NCBI GenBank assembly: GCA_002748755.1 | Contig: PDTD01000008.1 | Location: forward strand, 81,271-145,270 | Direction of reading: 5' to 3' | Length of the DNA stretch: 64,000 nt | DNA from: Desulfobulbus propionicus | GTDB lineage: Bacteria > Desulfobacterota > Desulfobulbia > Desulfobulbales > Desulfobulbaceae | Shown here: positions 27,344 to 36,398 of the stretch, one piece after another | Numbering within the stretch: the first letter of the stretch is position 1 | Layout of the letters: each line of letters starts with the position of its first letter | Position numbers and translations under genes: made by a program | The notes under the pieces: model-generated | What the model was told of the DNA's origin: nothing | The model's input: the letters and a program-made list of their open reading frames with translations, nothing else | Databases searched by the model: none

Positions 27344-28654
27344 ATGAAGTCCGATATTACCATAATCAACTGTCTCCTTGCTCAAAACAGGGAGTCTGTT
27401 CCCATATCGCCTCTCTCCTATATTACCGTAAGAGGCGATATAATCACCGACACAGGCACCATGGACGAATACCTTCCACCAACCGGCGGAACCATCTTGG
27501 ATGTAAAAGGACAACTGGCCATGCCCGGTCTGGTCAACGGTCACTGCCACGCAGCCATGACCCTGTTCAGAGGGTTTGCAGACGACCTGGACCTGGCCAC
27601 CTGGCTACAGGACCATATCTTCCCCGCCGAGGCCCAATTCGTATCCGAGGAAATGGTCTACTGGTGCAGTAAACTCGCTGCTGCAGAAATGGTCCTCTCA
27701 GGAACAACGACCGTAGCCAACGGCTACTTTTTTGAACATGCCGCAGCCAGGGCCTTTACCGAGGTCGGTATACGGGCCGTTACCGCTCAGGCCGTGCTAG
27801 ACTTCCCAGTGCCTGGTATTCCTGATCCCGGCCAAGCGCTCACCGTAACAAAGAACTTCATCCATGCCTGGCAGGCTGCCTCCCCCCTGATTACCCCGGC
27901 AATCTTTGCCCATGCGCCATACACCTGTTCTCCGAAGACATTACGCAAGGCAAAACAACTGGCTGATGCCGCCGGTGTCCCTTTTTTCATCCATCTTGCC
28001 GAGACTAAAAACGAAATCAGGATGATAGCTAACCCACAAGGCGATACACCTACCCAGCACCTGCATGCAATTGGAATCCTGGGAGCCAATACGGTTTGCG
28101 TGCATGGTGTCTGGTGCACCCCGTCGGATCTAGATATTCTGGCGGAGACCGGTTGTGCGGTCATTGTCTGCCCCCAGAGTCACGCCAAACTCGCCTCAGG
28201 CATGGCACCGATGCAGGCCATGCTGGAGCGTACCATACGGGTAGGCCTGGGCACCGACAGTAGTGCATCCAATAACAGCCTGGATCTTTTCCGGGAGATG
28301 GACTTTTGCGCCAAAGTCCAGAAAATAGCCTGCAACAGTGCGGTTGCTGTTCCGGCCCGTACAATCCTCAATTGTGCAACTGTCTCTGGCATCGCCTCGC
28401 TTTGTCCTGATGCAGATATCGGCAAACTCCTTCCCGGACAGAAGGCAGATATCATACTCTTGGATATCCAACAGCCACACCTGCAACCATTGTATACCTT
28501 GGACACTTTGGTGTACAGTGGTGGCGGCGCAGACGTACAAACCGTGCTGATTAATGGCAAAATCGTTGTCCTTGACAGGGTTCTGCAAACCTGTGATCTG
28601 TTGGAAATCAGAGACAGGGTGCACAATCTAGCCTGTCAACTGTGCAACCTCTAG
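27344..28654 (+). CDS. Amidohydrolase, probable 5-methylthioadenosine/S-adenosylhomocysteine deaminase
   Basis: The 436-residue metal-dependent deaminase of the Atz/Trz/MtaD group has the metal motif GLVNGHCHAAMTLFRG, FAHAPYTCSP, the zinc-ligand histidines in FFIHLAETKNE and CVHGVWC, and LGTDSSASNNSLDLF. It would deaminate adenosine-type thioethers in S-adenosylmethionine recycling; the substrate is an inference from the family. The ATG at 27344 is used; the in-frame TTG at 27332 is possible. The stop codon TAG is contributed by the end of a MITE copy. Confidence 0.88.
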   Translation: MKSDITIINCLLAQNRESVPISPLSYITVRGDIITDTGTMDEYLPPTGGTILDVKGQLAMPGLVNGHCHAAMTLFRGFADDLDLATWLQDHIFPAEAQFVSEEMVYWCSKLAAAEMVLSGTTTVANGYFFEHAAARAFTEVGIRAVTAQAVLDFPVPGIPDPGQALTVTKNFIHAWQAASPLITPAIFAHAPYTCSPKTLRKAKQLADAAGVPFFIHLAETKNEIRMIANPQGDTPTQHLHAIGILGANTVCVHGVWCTPSDLDILAETGCAVIVCPQSHAKLASGMAPMQAMLERTIRVGLGTDSSASNNSLDLFREMDFCAKVQKIACNSAVAVPARTILNCATVSGIASLCPDADIGKLLPGQKADIILLDIQQPHLQPLYTLDTLVYSGGGADVQTVLINGKIVVLDRVLQTCDLLEIRDRVHNLACQLCNL

Positions 28655-28700
28655 CCTGGATTTCTCATGCACGTTTTGTATTCTTTGATAAAAACAGTAC
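28651..28700. repeat. MITE family relic, copy G (left end)
   Basis: It begins CTAGCCTGGATTTCTCATGC and continues ACGTTTTGTATTCTTTGATA, matching the left arm of the element at 60038-60157. The TAG at 28652-28654 is also the stop codon of the amidohydrolase gene. Confidence 0.7.
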
Positions 28701-28803
28701 AGTAACAAACAGATACAGTATACAGCAAAGAACTACAAGATACCCGTGAGTTTGGTACGAGCCAAGGAGGCTAAAAGTACCGCGAGCCTCCCGCCGTCCC
28801 TTT

Positions 28804-29548
28804 CCGGGTAGAAGCACCAGTTACCTGGCGCTCCCCCCACAGACCCGTAGGTGAAGATTTCCCTCATACGGTTCCTCGGTAACCAAAGGCCTGTGCCAAT
28901 GGCTCATCCAGCAGGCGACACCCCGTTGAGTGCACAACTTTTGCTCCCCCGCATGCAGCTGCTTCCAAGATGCTGTGGATTGTTCGGGGCCTGGGGAGTG
29001 AAAAAGAGTACCGTATTTTGTCAAATTTTACTCAGACGACACGGCACTTATGAGAGCGGCGACTTAGCCAAAAGCGCCACCCTTTCCAAATTGCTTCATA
29101 TACCGTCTCAAGAGCTTTGAAATTACCCCGACTCCATAGTACTGGTTATAAGCCGGAAAACTTCTGGCACAGTGTTCCCTGCTGCTTCTTTAGTGGTTTA
29201 TGACGGTTATCACGTCACCATACCCACGTGGCTTTTATAAAACGATTCCTGCGGTTACCAATCGTCTTCTTCTTAACCACCCAATATCCCTTCCTTGCTT
29301 TTGACCAGTAAAATATCAATCCCAGAAAGGCCAATGCCCCATTCCGCTTATCCACCTTGACACTGCTCGATGGTCTACAGGATTATCCTCATCGACCACG
29401 ACTATACATGTTTCGGGGCTCAATACAGAGCCTGCATCCTTGCTTCACCTGGCTTCGGACGCCCGTTACCGGGTTTGCCCTCAGGTTTCTCTACTGCCCT
29501 GCTAGCTAGGCTTTAGGCTGGTGGGACTTGAACGTTTAAAGTGCGCAC
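28804..29548 (-). mobile_element. Decayed group II intron with internal deletion
   Basis: Read on the minus strand, a typical 5' end GTGCGCAC (29541-29548) is followed by domain I-like sequence. A piece of the intron-encoded reverse transcriptase comes next, then a domain V hairpin (28842-28874) and a domain VI stem-loop (GCGCCAG...CTGGTGC) ending near CTACCCGG. Domain V keeps its GAAA-type loop but its 5' strand reads GAACCGT instead of GAGCCGT, so the catalytic AGC triad is lost. The element is ~745 nt instead of about 2-2.5 kb and the protein fragment is broken, so it should be dead. The exact 3' boundary is uncertain by a few bases. Confidence 0.88.
28940..29365 (-). pseudogene. Group II intron reverse transcriptase/maturase, C-terminal fragment
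   Basis: One reading frame preserves the order of the RT end and maturase (X) domain: AFLGLIFYWSKARKGYWVVK, RDNRHKPLKKQQGTL, SRGNFKALETVYEAIWKGW, RFWLSRRSHK and SLPRPRTIHS. It is interrupted by TGA (29215-29217), TAA (29146-29148) and TGA (29032-29034) without frameshifts. The fingers-palm part of the RT is deleted. Confidence 0.9.
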
Positions 29549-29571
29549 CCACTGGGTAACAATAACCAATT

Positions 29572-30325
29572 TCAATATGTATATACCTCCCAAAGTTTCG
29601 GATTTATCTCGGCGCGAGAAACAACTTGTTCGCTCTTTTTTCTTGCTGCTGCATCGCGAATGGCTTTTTCAATGTTGTCATCTTTTAATTCAAATCTGTC
29701 TAATTGTTTCACATTGTCATCCGTCACATGAAGCTGGCCTTCGTTTCCCTTATTCCCCCGGTGTTGACCTTTTGAGTAAAGAGGATGCTTAAGAACTTCA
29801 TCTGAGTTTATTATCCAAAGGACGACGTCATCGTGAAAAACAGCAACCTAAAATAAACACATCGCAACACTGTGGCTTTAACTACTAAAAGTTCATTAGA
29901 AATATTTTTTTGGGTGTCTTGATAAGGCTTTCATATACAAAGGATCATCACTGTCACTATCCACTTCTCATGAAAATTTTTCTTCAATAGTTATACCATC
30001 AATCCAAAGAGCATATTCACTACTATATTGATAATCAAATTTTTTGGTAGTTTTTTTTAATTTGAAACATTTTCCTTGAACATAAGCTTGAAAAAATCTT
30101 TCGTCAAAACCTCATGGAGAAAGAATTTTAAATATCCACAAATTTGGGTTCTCGATGATATATCATCTTCTTATTTCTACATATTGAGAATAGCTAATAT
30201 CTCCCTTATCAATAAGAGTACATATGAGATGTTCGCATTCATTAAAAGGAAATAATGCTTGATCTTGTTCGATTAAATTTAAACCACTTTTCAATCCCTC
30301 TTTTGTCCTAAAAAATGATGATACA
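29572..30325 (-). pseudogene. Decayed protein gene next to the methyltransferase, probably its restriction endonuclease
   Basis: Coding-like pieces lie in different frames, in order: SSFFRTKEGLKSGLNLIEQD, FDERFFQAYVQGKCFKLKK, SSEYALWIDGITIEEKFS, EVDSDSDDPLYMKALSRHP, and a last open piece from about 29860 (DDVVLWIINSDEVLKHPLY ... INPKLWEVYTY, stop at 29572-29574). Lesions include an in-frame TGA (29968-29970) and a frame change at an A7 run (29915-29921). AT-rich composition matches the adjacent methyltransferase, which ends 4 nt upstream. I do not recognise the family; the endonuclease role rests only on the linkage. Confidence 0.65.
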
Positions 30326-30328
30326 ATC

Positions 30329-31969
30329 CTATTTTTTTATTCTGTAAGTTCCATTGCTGCTATCCTTAATTATATTAAGCTTTTCGATATATTTTTCTTC
30401 GTCAAAACTAGATATATCCTTGAGGAATTGACTGTGGATAGGGAGGAACTCCAAATCACCTCTTAATATTTTATGCGCCTTAAAAATACGTGAAAATAAC
30501 CAATTCATGAAATCGCTACTGAGAAGCTCGCCAAGTATTCTGGTTGCAACTGGAAAAGATTCTTTAGGGATAAGCATATTTGCACTATTCAAAACAAATC
30601 GCTGTTTATCATCATAAAAAAAACAAAGACTAGATGAAATGAATTTATATATTAACTTTTTTTTTGCTTTATATAATTTAAGAGGTGCTACCTGTTGATA
30701 CAAACTCATATCAGCAGGAATAAAAGATGTAGCTTCCTTTAAAAAATCTGGTTGAATATCAGCACCCTTGAAAACAGGAATATGATCATTTTCAGGAGAG
30801 AATTTAATAAATTTTTTATTATTTCCAGTAACTATTCCCATTCCCCATAACGCATTGTTTTTTAGAGTGATATGCTTTATAGACATTATGTGTTGTAAAG
30901 TTATTGAATCAGTATCATTACAACACATATTTAATATTGATTTTGGATTATATTTAAAAGATTTTAAAGTTCTTTTACAAACACTTCCTCTATTTTCGCA
31001 TAAAATGAAAGAGGAAATATCTGTTGTTTTCTTTTTAAGAACAATTGCTTGTGAACTTGTTACAAGCCCCTTGAATATCTTTCCGTAATTTATTAGTCTT
31101 TCAATGGAGAGTGAAAGTGCTTTATTCCTAGCACTTTCAAAAGTAGAAACATTAAAAAATGATTCTGGCAAAAGCAATCCAAGTCGACCATTATTATTGA
31201 GGCATTTTATACAGGCGAAAAAAAACAAAGCACTAGTATCCAAGCTACTTCCACTACCAAGAATTGAACCAATTTTATCTTTTGTTTTTTTTTCAATTTT
31301 TTTGCCCCAAGGTGGATTTGTGTAAATAAAATCAAATTTTTTATTTTCTTTCTGGGTCGCTTTCTCAAGAAAATCAGCAACTATTATTTTGTCACTTTTA
31401 TAGTTTGTGGCTTTGTATATTCTAGCTTTTGTCATTTTGACAGCTACGGGATCAACGTCATATCCATAAATATTTTCTGGCTTAAATCCTAATTCTAATG
31501 CACGAATAACAAAATTTCCTGATCCGCAGCAAGGATCGCAGAATGTAGCACATTGTTTTTCAACTTCAGGTACTGAAAAGAGATGGCGGACAATATCAAT
31601 TGGAGTGTAATAAATTCCTTCTTTATTACGATAAGAATCTGACAAGGATGTTTCGTACTCTATGCCAGTTTTCTCTGATAATGGAGCAGAGGATGAAATC
31701 CTGTTAAGAAAGATTGAGGAAATTTTTTCATGATCATGTGAGTCTTTTAAGGATTTGTTAGCTCTTTTATTTAATTTATCTCTTCCAGACACTTCTTTTT
31801 CAAATTTTTCGAGTGACTCAAGAGTAATCTTCCCTTTCTCGATCTCTTCTAAATATTTTGTCTTTATCCAATTACGGATTGTAGCAGTAGACACCCCTAG
31901 ACGATTCGCCGATTCCTTGGTGGTAATTGTAGGGGAAGACAATCCATCAAATAAATCTAACTGTTTCAA
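30329..31969 (-). CDS. N6-adenine DNA methyltransferase with N-terminal helix-turn-helix
   Basis: The 546-residue protein has an N-terminal MerR-like HTH (TKESANRLGVSTATIRNWIK, about 18-37), the SAM motif FCDPCCGSGNFVIRAL and the catalytic NPPW motif (IYTNPPWGKK). The C-terminal half should be target recognition (EATSFIPADMSLYQQ, MNWLFSRIFKAHKILRGDL). The start is a TTG at 31969. Base composition is far more AT-rich than the surroundings, which suggests recent acquisition. Its partner endonuclease appears decayed, leaving an orphan methylase that could mark DNA epigenetically. Confidence 0.88.
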   Translation of the reverse strand: MKQLDLFDGLSSPTITTKESANRLGVSTATIRNWIKTKYLEEIEKGKITLESLEKFEKEVSGRDKLNKRANKSLKDSHDHEKISSIFLNRISSSAPLSEKTGIEYETSLSDSYRNKEGIYYTPIDIVRHLFSVPEVEKQCATFCDPCCGSGNFVIRALELGFKPENIYGYDVDPVAVKMTKARIYKATNYKSDKIIVADFLEKATQKENKKFDFIYTNPPWGKKIEKKTKDKIGSILGSGSSLDTSALFFFACIKCLNNNGRLGLLLPESFFNVSTFESARNKALSLSIERLINYGKIFKGLVTSSQAIVLKKKTTDISSFILCENRGSVCKRTLKSFKYNPKSILNMCCNDTDSITLQHIMSIKHITLKNNALWGMGIVTGNNKKFIKFSPENDHIPVFKGADIQPDFLKEATSFIPADMSLYQQVAPLKLYKAKKKLIYKFISSSLCFFYDDKQRFVLNSANMLIPKESFPVATRILGELLSSDFMNWLFSRIFKAHKILRGDLEFLPIHSQFLKDISSFDEEKYIEKLNIIKDSSNGTYRIKK

Positions 31970-32334
31970 CTTTTCTCAATTTATCTAGTAATTATAATTA
32001 GTTAGAGCTTAATTACAACTTCTTTTTTTTTTGGAAGGGGGTAGCTAACAAGGGAATGCAGGGAAATGAAAAATATCCCGATATACAAAAGATGCGACTC
32101 ATTTTGTTAGAAATTGTTGGCTTGCGGGCGTTATGCCCGTGTTAGTATTCCCCTGCCCCGACCTCAACCCAATACCAGCAGCAGCCTCCGCCTGTTCCCT
32201 AACCCAAATATTCAAAAAATACACAATACCTTGAATTACTCTCCAGCTCATCCTATACTTGATACTGATAAGGGGGTGTCCCTTGCAAGAACCTGAAACG
32301 ATATAGCCCCATCATATGGCCAACAATACCCTCT
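31970..32334. other. Gene-free stretch at the edge of the restriction-modification island
   Basis: About 365 nt between the divergent methyltransferase and HD-domain genes. A small hairpin (CGGGCGTTATGCCCG, about 32126-32140) is visible; otherwise nothing. Composition changes from AT-rich to balanced around 32130. Confidence 0.45.
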
Positions 32335-33705
32335 ATGAGCAACACTTCTGGAAAAAATATCCTAAAAGCTGTTCACAAATTCAACCGAACACAGGATATA
32401 CGTCTGTCAGAACTTGACCAGAGAACTGGCTGTCTTATCCTCAAAGCCATCAACAGCCAGGATGCCGTTGCAGATGTCACAAGATACCTGCGCCAATATG
32501 CTAAAAATATCAGCCCGGAGAGCGTACCCCGTTTACTACAAGAACTCCCTGTTGTCTTAGCCAGAAAAGTACCGGAATCAACCGCAAGAAAAGTACGCAG
32601 CGATCTGCGAGAACTCAAGGCGGACGCGGTCTTTATCCCGATAGTGGACCCTTCGACGCCAGCCGTCGAACATGAACCCGAAGTGGTAAAAGTTGCAGAA
32701 GACCCAGCTCCAGAGCCTGCAACCATAATCCATTTGCACATAGGCCCATTCAAGGTGCCTCTGCCTGCCCTTTCACTCCATACGTTAACCCGCCTGGGTA
32801 AGGAACTCGGCATAATGGTTGCCATGCTTATCGCTGTGGGGTTACTGAACTTCACCCTGGCTTCGCAATATCTCCTGCTGGGCTTTTTTACCGTACCAAC
32901 AATCCTGTCAGCATTTTTTTTTGGGAGAAATCAGGCTGTACTGACCGCCTTTCTCTCTATTCTGCTGGTCATTATTGTCTCACTCATCCACCCGGAAAAA
33001 TTTACCAGTTACACAGGTGTGGGCCTGGGAGGCGACAACCAATGGTACCATATTCTTTCCTGGGGCAGTATCCTCCTGCTCACTGCCTATCTTATGGGAC
33101 GGCTGTACGAATTGCACCAGCAAAAAATAATGGAATTACGACGCGCCTACCAAGGCATCCTCCTGCTGTTGGGACACGTCATTACCTTGGATGACAACAA
33201 GGAGGACCATTGCTTCCGTGTCTCCATTTATGCCGCAAAAATTGCCAGGGAATATGGAATGAGCGACGATGATATCGCGGACATCCGTTCAGCAGCCCTG
33301 CTCCATGACATCGGTAGGCCGGACATCAGCAGGGAAGTCTTCCTGAAAGCGTCATTTCTTGCCAGCGAGAGCACAGATTCTAAAACAGAAGAGCCCAACC
33401 GAAAAGAAAATAATCCGCTCTCACGCATACTGCCTCTGCTCGTCTCAAACTACCCTGGTGTAACAGATCCGGTTGCCCGAAAATCGTCCACCAATACCTT
33501 GCCCGTTGGCACCCAAATCCTTGCCATTGCCGACCGTTACGATACCCTAATCAATACCAAGCCGTTCACAGATGCCCCCAGTAGAAAAAAAGCTCTGGAA
33601 ATAGTTATCAATGAAGCTGGCAAGGAATTCCATCTCGGTGTTATCAAGGCCTTTGAACAAGCCGTCCTCAAAGGGGAGATGAGCATCCCCGACATGCTTT
33701 TATAA
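32335..33705 (+). CDS. Membrane HD-domain protein, degenerate HD-GYP type
   Basis: 456 residues. The N-terminal cytoplasmic part (1-110) contains a helical-beta unit resembling the L7/L12 C-terminal fold (LPVVLARKVPESTARKVRSD). Three to four membrane segments follow (about 155-260), then a C-terminal HD phosphohydrolase domain with EDHCFRVS, AALLHDIGRPDISREVF and LAIADRYDTLI. HD and D motifs are present, but the HH and GYP motifs of c-di-GMP phosphodiesterases are replaced (SNYPGVTD), so cyclic-di-GMP hydrolysis is uncertain. No good Shine-Dalgarno site is seen. Confidence 0.8.
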   Translation: MSNTSGKNILKAVHKFNRTQDIRLSELDQRTGCLILKAINSQDAVADVTRYLRQYAKNISPESVPRLLQELPVVLARKVPESTARKVRSDLRELKADAVFIPIVDPSTPAVEHEPEVVKVAEDPAPEPATIIHLHIGPFKVPLPALSLHTLTRLGKELGIMVAMLIAVGLLNFTLASQYLLLGFFTVPTILSAFFFGRNQAVLTAFLSILLVIIVSLIHPEKFTSYTGVGLGGDNQWYHILSWGSILLLTAYLMGRLYELHQQKIMELRRAYQGILLLLGHVITLDDNKEDHCFRVSIYAAKIAREYGMSDDDIADIRSAALLHDIGRPDISREVFLKASFLASESTDSKTEEPNRKENNPLSRILPLLVSNYPGVTDPVARKSSTNTLPVGTQILAIADRYDTLINTKPFTDAPSRKKALEIVINEAGKEFHLGVIKAFEQAVLKGEMSIPDMLL

Positions 33706-34108
33706 CTCCAAAAGACACCCTCTCAAAGGGCCTGTACCCTCTTGATTGCACTCTCTTCAATCTTGTAACGACTTCCAAGTAACCCAATTGGGGTACGCAC
33801 GATTGGCTGCGATAGTCCGGATTGCTCATGCAACATTTTGTCTCATTTGAGAAAAAAGAGACAAAAACAGAGAAAGTAATGTCCATAAGCAGACTCAAAT
33901 TTCGACAAAAGGTATACCAACGCTCAGGCTATGCGGTTAAGCGTTATCGCCCGAAGAAGGGCCGTCCGGGAGCAGTTCTCCTACAAGAACAACCCCTTCA
34001 ACGAACCCAATACCGGGGTCAGAGTTCACTGAGTGGCTCTGGTTTTCATAATGTACTGTTCTGAAAAAAAACACTCTATCTTTGATGATAAACGGCTGCT
34101 CCCGGGCA
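33706..34108. other. Intergenic stretch with MITE copy C
   Basis: Apart from the MITE relic at 33813-33910, nothing recognisable is seen between the convergent HD-domain and protease genes. Confidence 0.45.
33813..33910. repeat. MITE family relic, copy C (left end and body)
   Basis: It reads TAGTCCGGATTGCTCATGCA then ACATTTTGTCTCATTTGAG, and its body (GTCCATAAGCAGACTCAAAT, TTCGACAAAA) is nearly identical to the body of the complete element at 60038-60157. The right arm is lost. Confidence 0.7.
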
Positions 34109-35929
34109 TCAGGGTACTGCATCCACCTCTTCCCATTGTGCAGAGAGAAACAAGTCCAGCTTTTTTTGGTAATATGCCCTATTTTCAGCGTCCTTTTCCA
34201 TAGCTTGACGTTCGGTATACACAGCTTCCTCAATTAGGCCGTTGGCCCAGCAGGCCGTGGCAAGGGTATCAAGAACAAGGCCACTCTGCTCAATCAGGGC
34301 TGCGGAACTGGCTAGAGCGAGCGCACGTACCGGATCTCTTAGTTCCCTATCATCGGCCGTGAGCAGAAGCCAGGCTAGGTTGTTCTTGGCTCCGGGATTA
34401 ATCGTCTGTAACGCCAGGGCCTGTTCGTATGCAGCAATGGCTTTACGCTCCAACTGTTTCTCCTGATACAGCAGACCCAAGCGAAACGCCAACAGGCTGC
34501 TTTCAGGAGCCTTCCAGGGCTTGCTGCTCAAAGTCGCCTCATAATATTTGAGTTCATAGCCCTCAAGCAGCCGCTCGCCATCAACCCTGTACAGAGCGCC
34601 AACCAGAAGCAGCAGGCAACAGAAGTACACCAAAAGGGAGAGATACACCTTACGGTCATGCCGTACAATCATGCTCCTGTCCTCTTCACAAAGCAGCAGA
34701 AAAGCAATACGTTCTCCAATTCCAAAATGGTGCCAATTCTTCTCTTCACGGATGCTGCCGCTCAAGGCCGCAATTTTTTCAAAGGATGCGACCAACGGCG
34801 CCGCTGTTTGCTGGACATGAAAAACAAAGGCATCAGCCTGCCGTTCAAAATTGCGGATAAAATAACCAAAGACAAAACGGAAATAGACAATAAGCAGGAT
34901 AAGCATGCCCCCCCAAATGACAGGCCAGAGCAAGGCGTCAGGGGTTACCTGTAACCATCTAACCAAGGAATAAAAAAAATCAGATCCCAGCAGACTAAAC
35001 CGCAACGGGTCCAAGAGAGCATTGATGAGAATACTGAATCCGCAAAACAGGGCGATATACAGGAGCATGTGTTTTTTACGGACATGGCCAATCTCATGGG
35101 CGAGTACACTTTCCAGCTCTCTTGGGGTCAGGGTCTCCAGAAGCGCAGGGGTGATCAACAGGTAGCGAAAAGGAGCTATGATCCCCATGATACAGGCAGT
35201 CAGCACCCGTCCCTCAAAAAGCGGCCAGTATAAAATATCAAAGGAGAGGTTCTGTTTGCGGACACATGCCTCCATCTGTGTTCGTAATGGCCCCGGAGGG
35301 AGAGGAGAACATCCCCAGAGCCGCTTAACAAGGGGCGGGAAAACAAGAATCAGAGTACAAAGAAATGCGATAAAAAGGACAAGGTCTCCCCAAGAGGAGA
35401 GAAGAGAGGCATGCAGGCTTGCCATGGGCAGCAGCGTAAGGCTGTCGAAAAGCAGGGAGAGAATCAACCATGGCAGTACAATGGGCGCATTAGCCTTTAT
35501 ATTTGAAAGGATATACCGCCCTGTCGTATATCCCCTGCCGAACAATTGCTCATACGCTGCCTTCTGGTTGCACCACATGAGACTGAGTAGGAAAAAAAAG
35601 ACACCCAGCCCTGCCAGGTTTTCAAAAAACGGAAACGCTCCATCCAGGGACAATGGATGCAGGTAGTATTTCATATCCAGCCCAAAAACCAAGGTGACAA
35701 ACACAATCACCGCCAGAACAGAAAGCTTTGTCTCCTGTTTGAAATACCTGGCCGGTCCCCCTTTTCCTCCCATGCTGTAGGCCTTTCTGCTGTACAGCCA
35801 GTAGCCGTAGAACACGGCTGCCGTCAGCAGCAGCGTATGCCAAGGAGCATAGCGCGCCTGTTCTGACACGGACTGGGTGGAATACAGAAAAATGACAACC
35901 ATAAAATAGATGAGATTGTTGTAGATCAT
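34109..35929 (-). CDS. M48 family membrane peptidase with TPR tail
   Basis: 606 residues. The N-terminal half has several membrane segments, then the zinc motif HEIGHVRKKH, two more hydrophobic segments and RQADAFVFHV as the likely third ligand region. The C-terminal ~130 residues contain TPR-like helices (LGLLYQEKQLERKAIAAYEQ) typical of BepA-like quality-control proteases. Here the protease is an integral membrane protein, closer to HtpX/Ste24 in layout. Function in envelope protein turnover is inferred. Confidence 0.85.
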   Translation of the reverse strand: MIYNNLIYFMVVIFLYSTQSVSEQARYAPWHTLLLTAAVFYGYWLYSRKAYSMGGKGGPARYFKQETKLSVLAVIVFVTLVFGLDMKYYLHPLSLDGAFPFFENLAGLGVFFFLLSLMWCNQKAAYEQLFGRGYTTGRYILSNIKANAPIVLPWLILSLLFDSLTLLPMASLHASLLSSWGDLVLFIAFLCTLILVFPPLVKRLWGCSPLPPGPLRTQMEACVRKQNLSFDILYWPLFEGRVLTACIMGIIAPFRYLLITPALLETLTPRELESVLAHEIGHVRKKHMLLYIALFCGFSILINALLDPLRFSLLGSDFFYSLVRWLQVTPDALLWPVIWGGMLILLIVYFRFVFGYFIRNFERQADAFVFHVQQTAAPLVASFEKIAALSGSIREEKNWHHFGIGERIAFLLLCEEDRSMIVRHDRKVYLSLLVYFCCLLLLVGALYRVDGERLLEGYELKYYEATLSSKPWKAPESSLLAFRLGLLYQEKQLERKAIAAYEQALALQTINPGAKNNLAWLLLTADDRELRDPVRALALASSAALIEQSGLVLDTLATACWANGLIEEAVYTERQAMEKDAENRAYYQKKLDLFLSAQWEEVDAVP

Positions 35930-35971
35930 AGGGAGACTGTAAACTTTTTCAGGCTTATACGCAAAAAAATA

Positions 35972-36000
35972 TTGACTCCCAACGATATTATCGTTAGTAA
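35972..36000 (+). promoter_or_regulatory. Promoter of tRNA(CAU) with palindromic operator in its spacer
   Basis: TTGACT (35972-35977) and TAGTAA (35995-36000) are 17 nt apart. The spacer holds the perfect palindrome AACGATATTATCGTT (35981-35995). The first base of the tRNA is 22 nt further on. An operator in this position would block RNA polymerase; the regulator is unknown. Confidence 0.6.
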
Positions 36001-36022
36001 TTATTGTTTATTAACTGTGAAG

Positions 36023-36099
36023 GGCCTATAGCTCAGTTGGCTAGAGCCACCGGCTCATAACCGGTCGGTCCCTGGTTCGAGTCCAGGTAGGCCCACCAT
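36023..36099 (+). tRNA. tRNA with CAU anticodon (Ile2 or elongator Met)
   Basis: A 77-nt cloverleaf with encoded CCA: acceptor GGGCCTA/TAGGCCC, anticodon stem CCGGC (+CTCATAA loop) and T-arm CCTGG-TTCGAGT-CCAGG. The acceptor stem is identical to that usual in tRNA-Ile(GAU), which favours the lysidine-modified Ile2 isoacceptor, but elongator Met cannot be excluded from sequence alone. Confidence 0.95.
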
Positions 36100-36163
36100 A
36101 GATCAGAAAAGGGAGAAAGCCTTTCTTCCAGGCTGATTACAATTATAGCTAACAATAATCTCC

Positions 36164-36270
36164 AAGCGGTCAGAGGCGCCCCCGAATTCGTGATGTCGAG
36201 CTTGACCGCTGTATTTAGTCTCTGCGGTTAAGCTCGACCGTGCAACGATGGGTGCCTGTAATCGCTCATT
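36164..36270 (+). ncRNA. Candidate structured RNA between tRNA(CAU) and nif3
   Basis: A nested structure is visible: a 14-bp inner hairpin (36196-36209 with 36224-36237, one G-U pair), enclosed after unpaired bubbles by an 8-bp stem (36174-36181 AGGCGCCC with 36250-36257 GGGTGCCT) and a short outer AGCG/CGCT pairing. The rod-like form with a central bubble recalls 6S RNA, but I cannot match any 6S consensus. A terminator follows at 36361-36398. The coding potential of the whole 36100-36416 stretch is nil. Confidence 0.45.
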
Positions 36271-36360
36271 ATGATATTCCCCAGGAAGTTGAACAGAACC
36301 AGCATTTACCGAATATTGCTGTTGCAAGGACAGCAAAACATAAACCTGATTATTAACAAA

Positions 36361-36398
36361 GAGGTACACCCCAACAGGGATGTACCTCTTTTTCTTTT
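36361..36398 (+). terminator. Rho-independent terminator upstream of nif3
   Basis: Perfect 8-bp stem GAGGTACA/TGTACCTC (36361-36368 and 36381-36388) followed by TTTTTCTTTT. It ends the tRNA/ncRNA transcript only 19 nt before the nif3 start, so nif3 needs its own promoter or readthrough. Confidence 0.9.

Noticed and set aside
29541-29792. 83-codon plus-strand frame at the intron-endonuclease junction
   Set aside because: It is antisense to the decayed gene and the intron end.
29572-30325. In-frame TGA codons in the endonuclease-like relic as recoded tryptophan or selenocysteine
   Set aside because: Frameshifts accompany the TGA codons and the neighbouring methyltransferase uses TGG normally; ordinary decay explains all.
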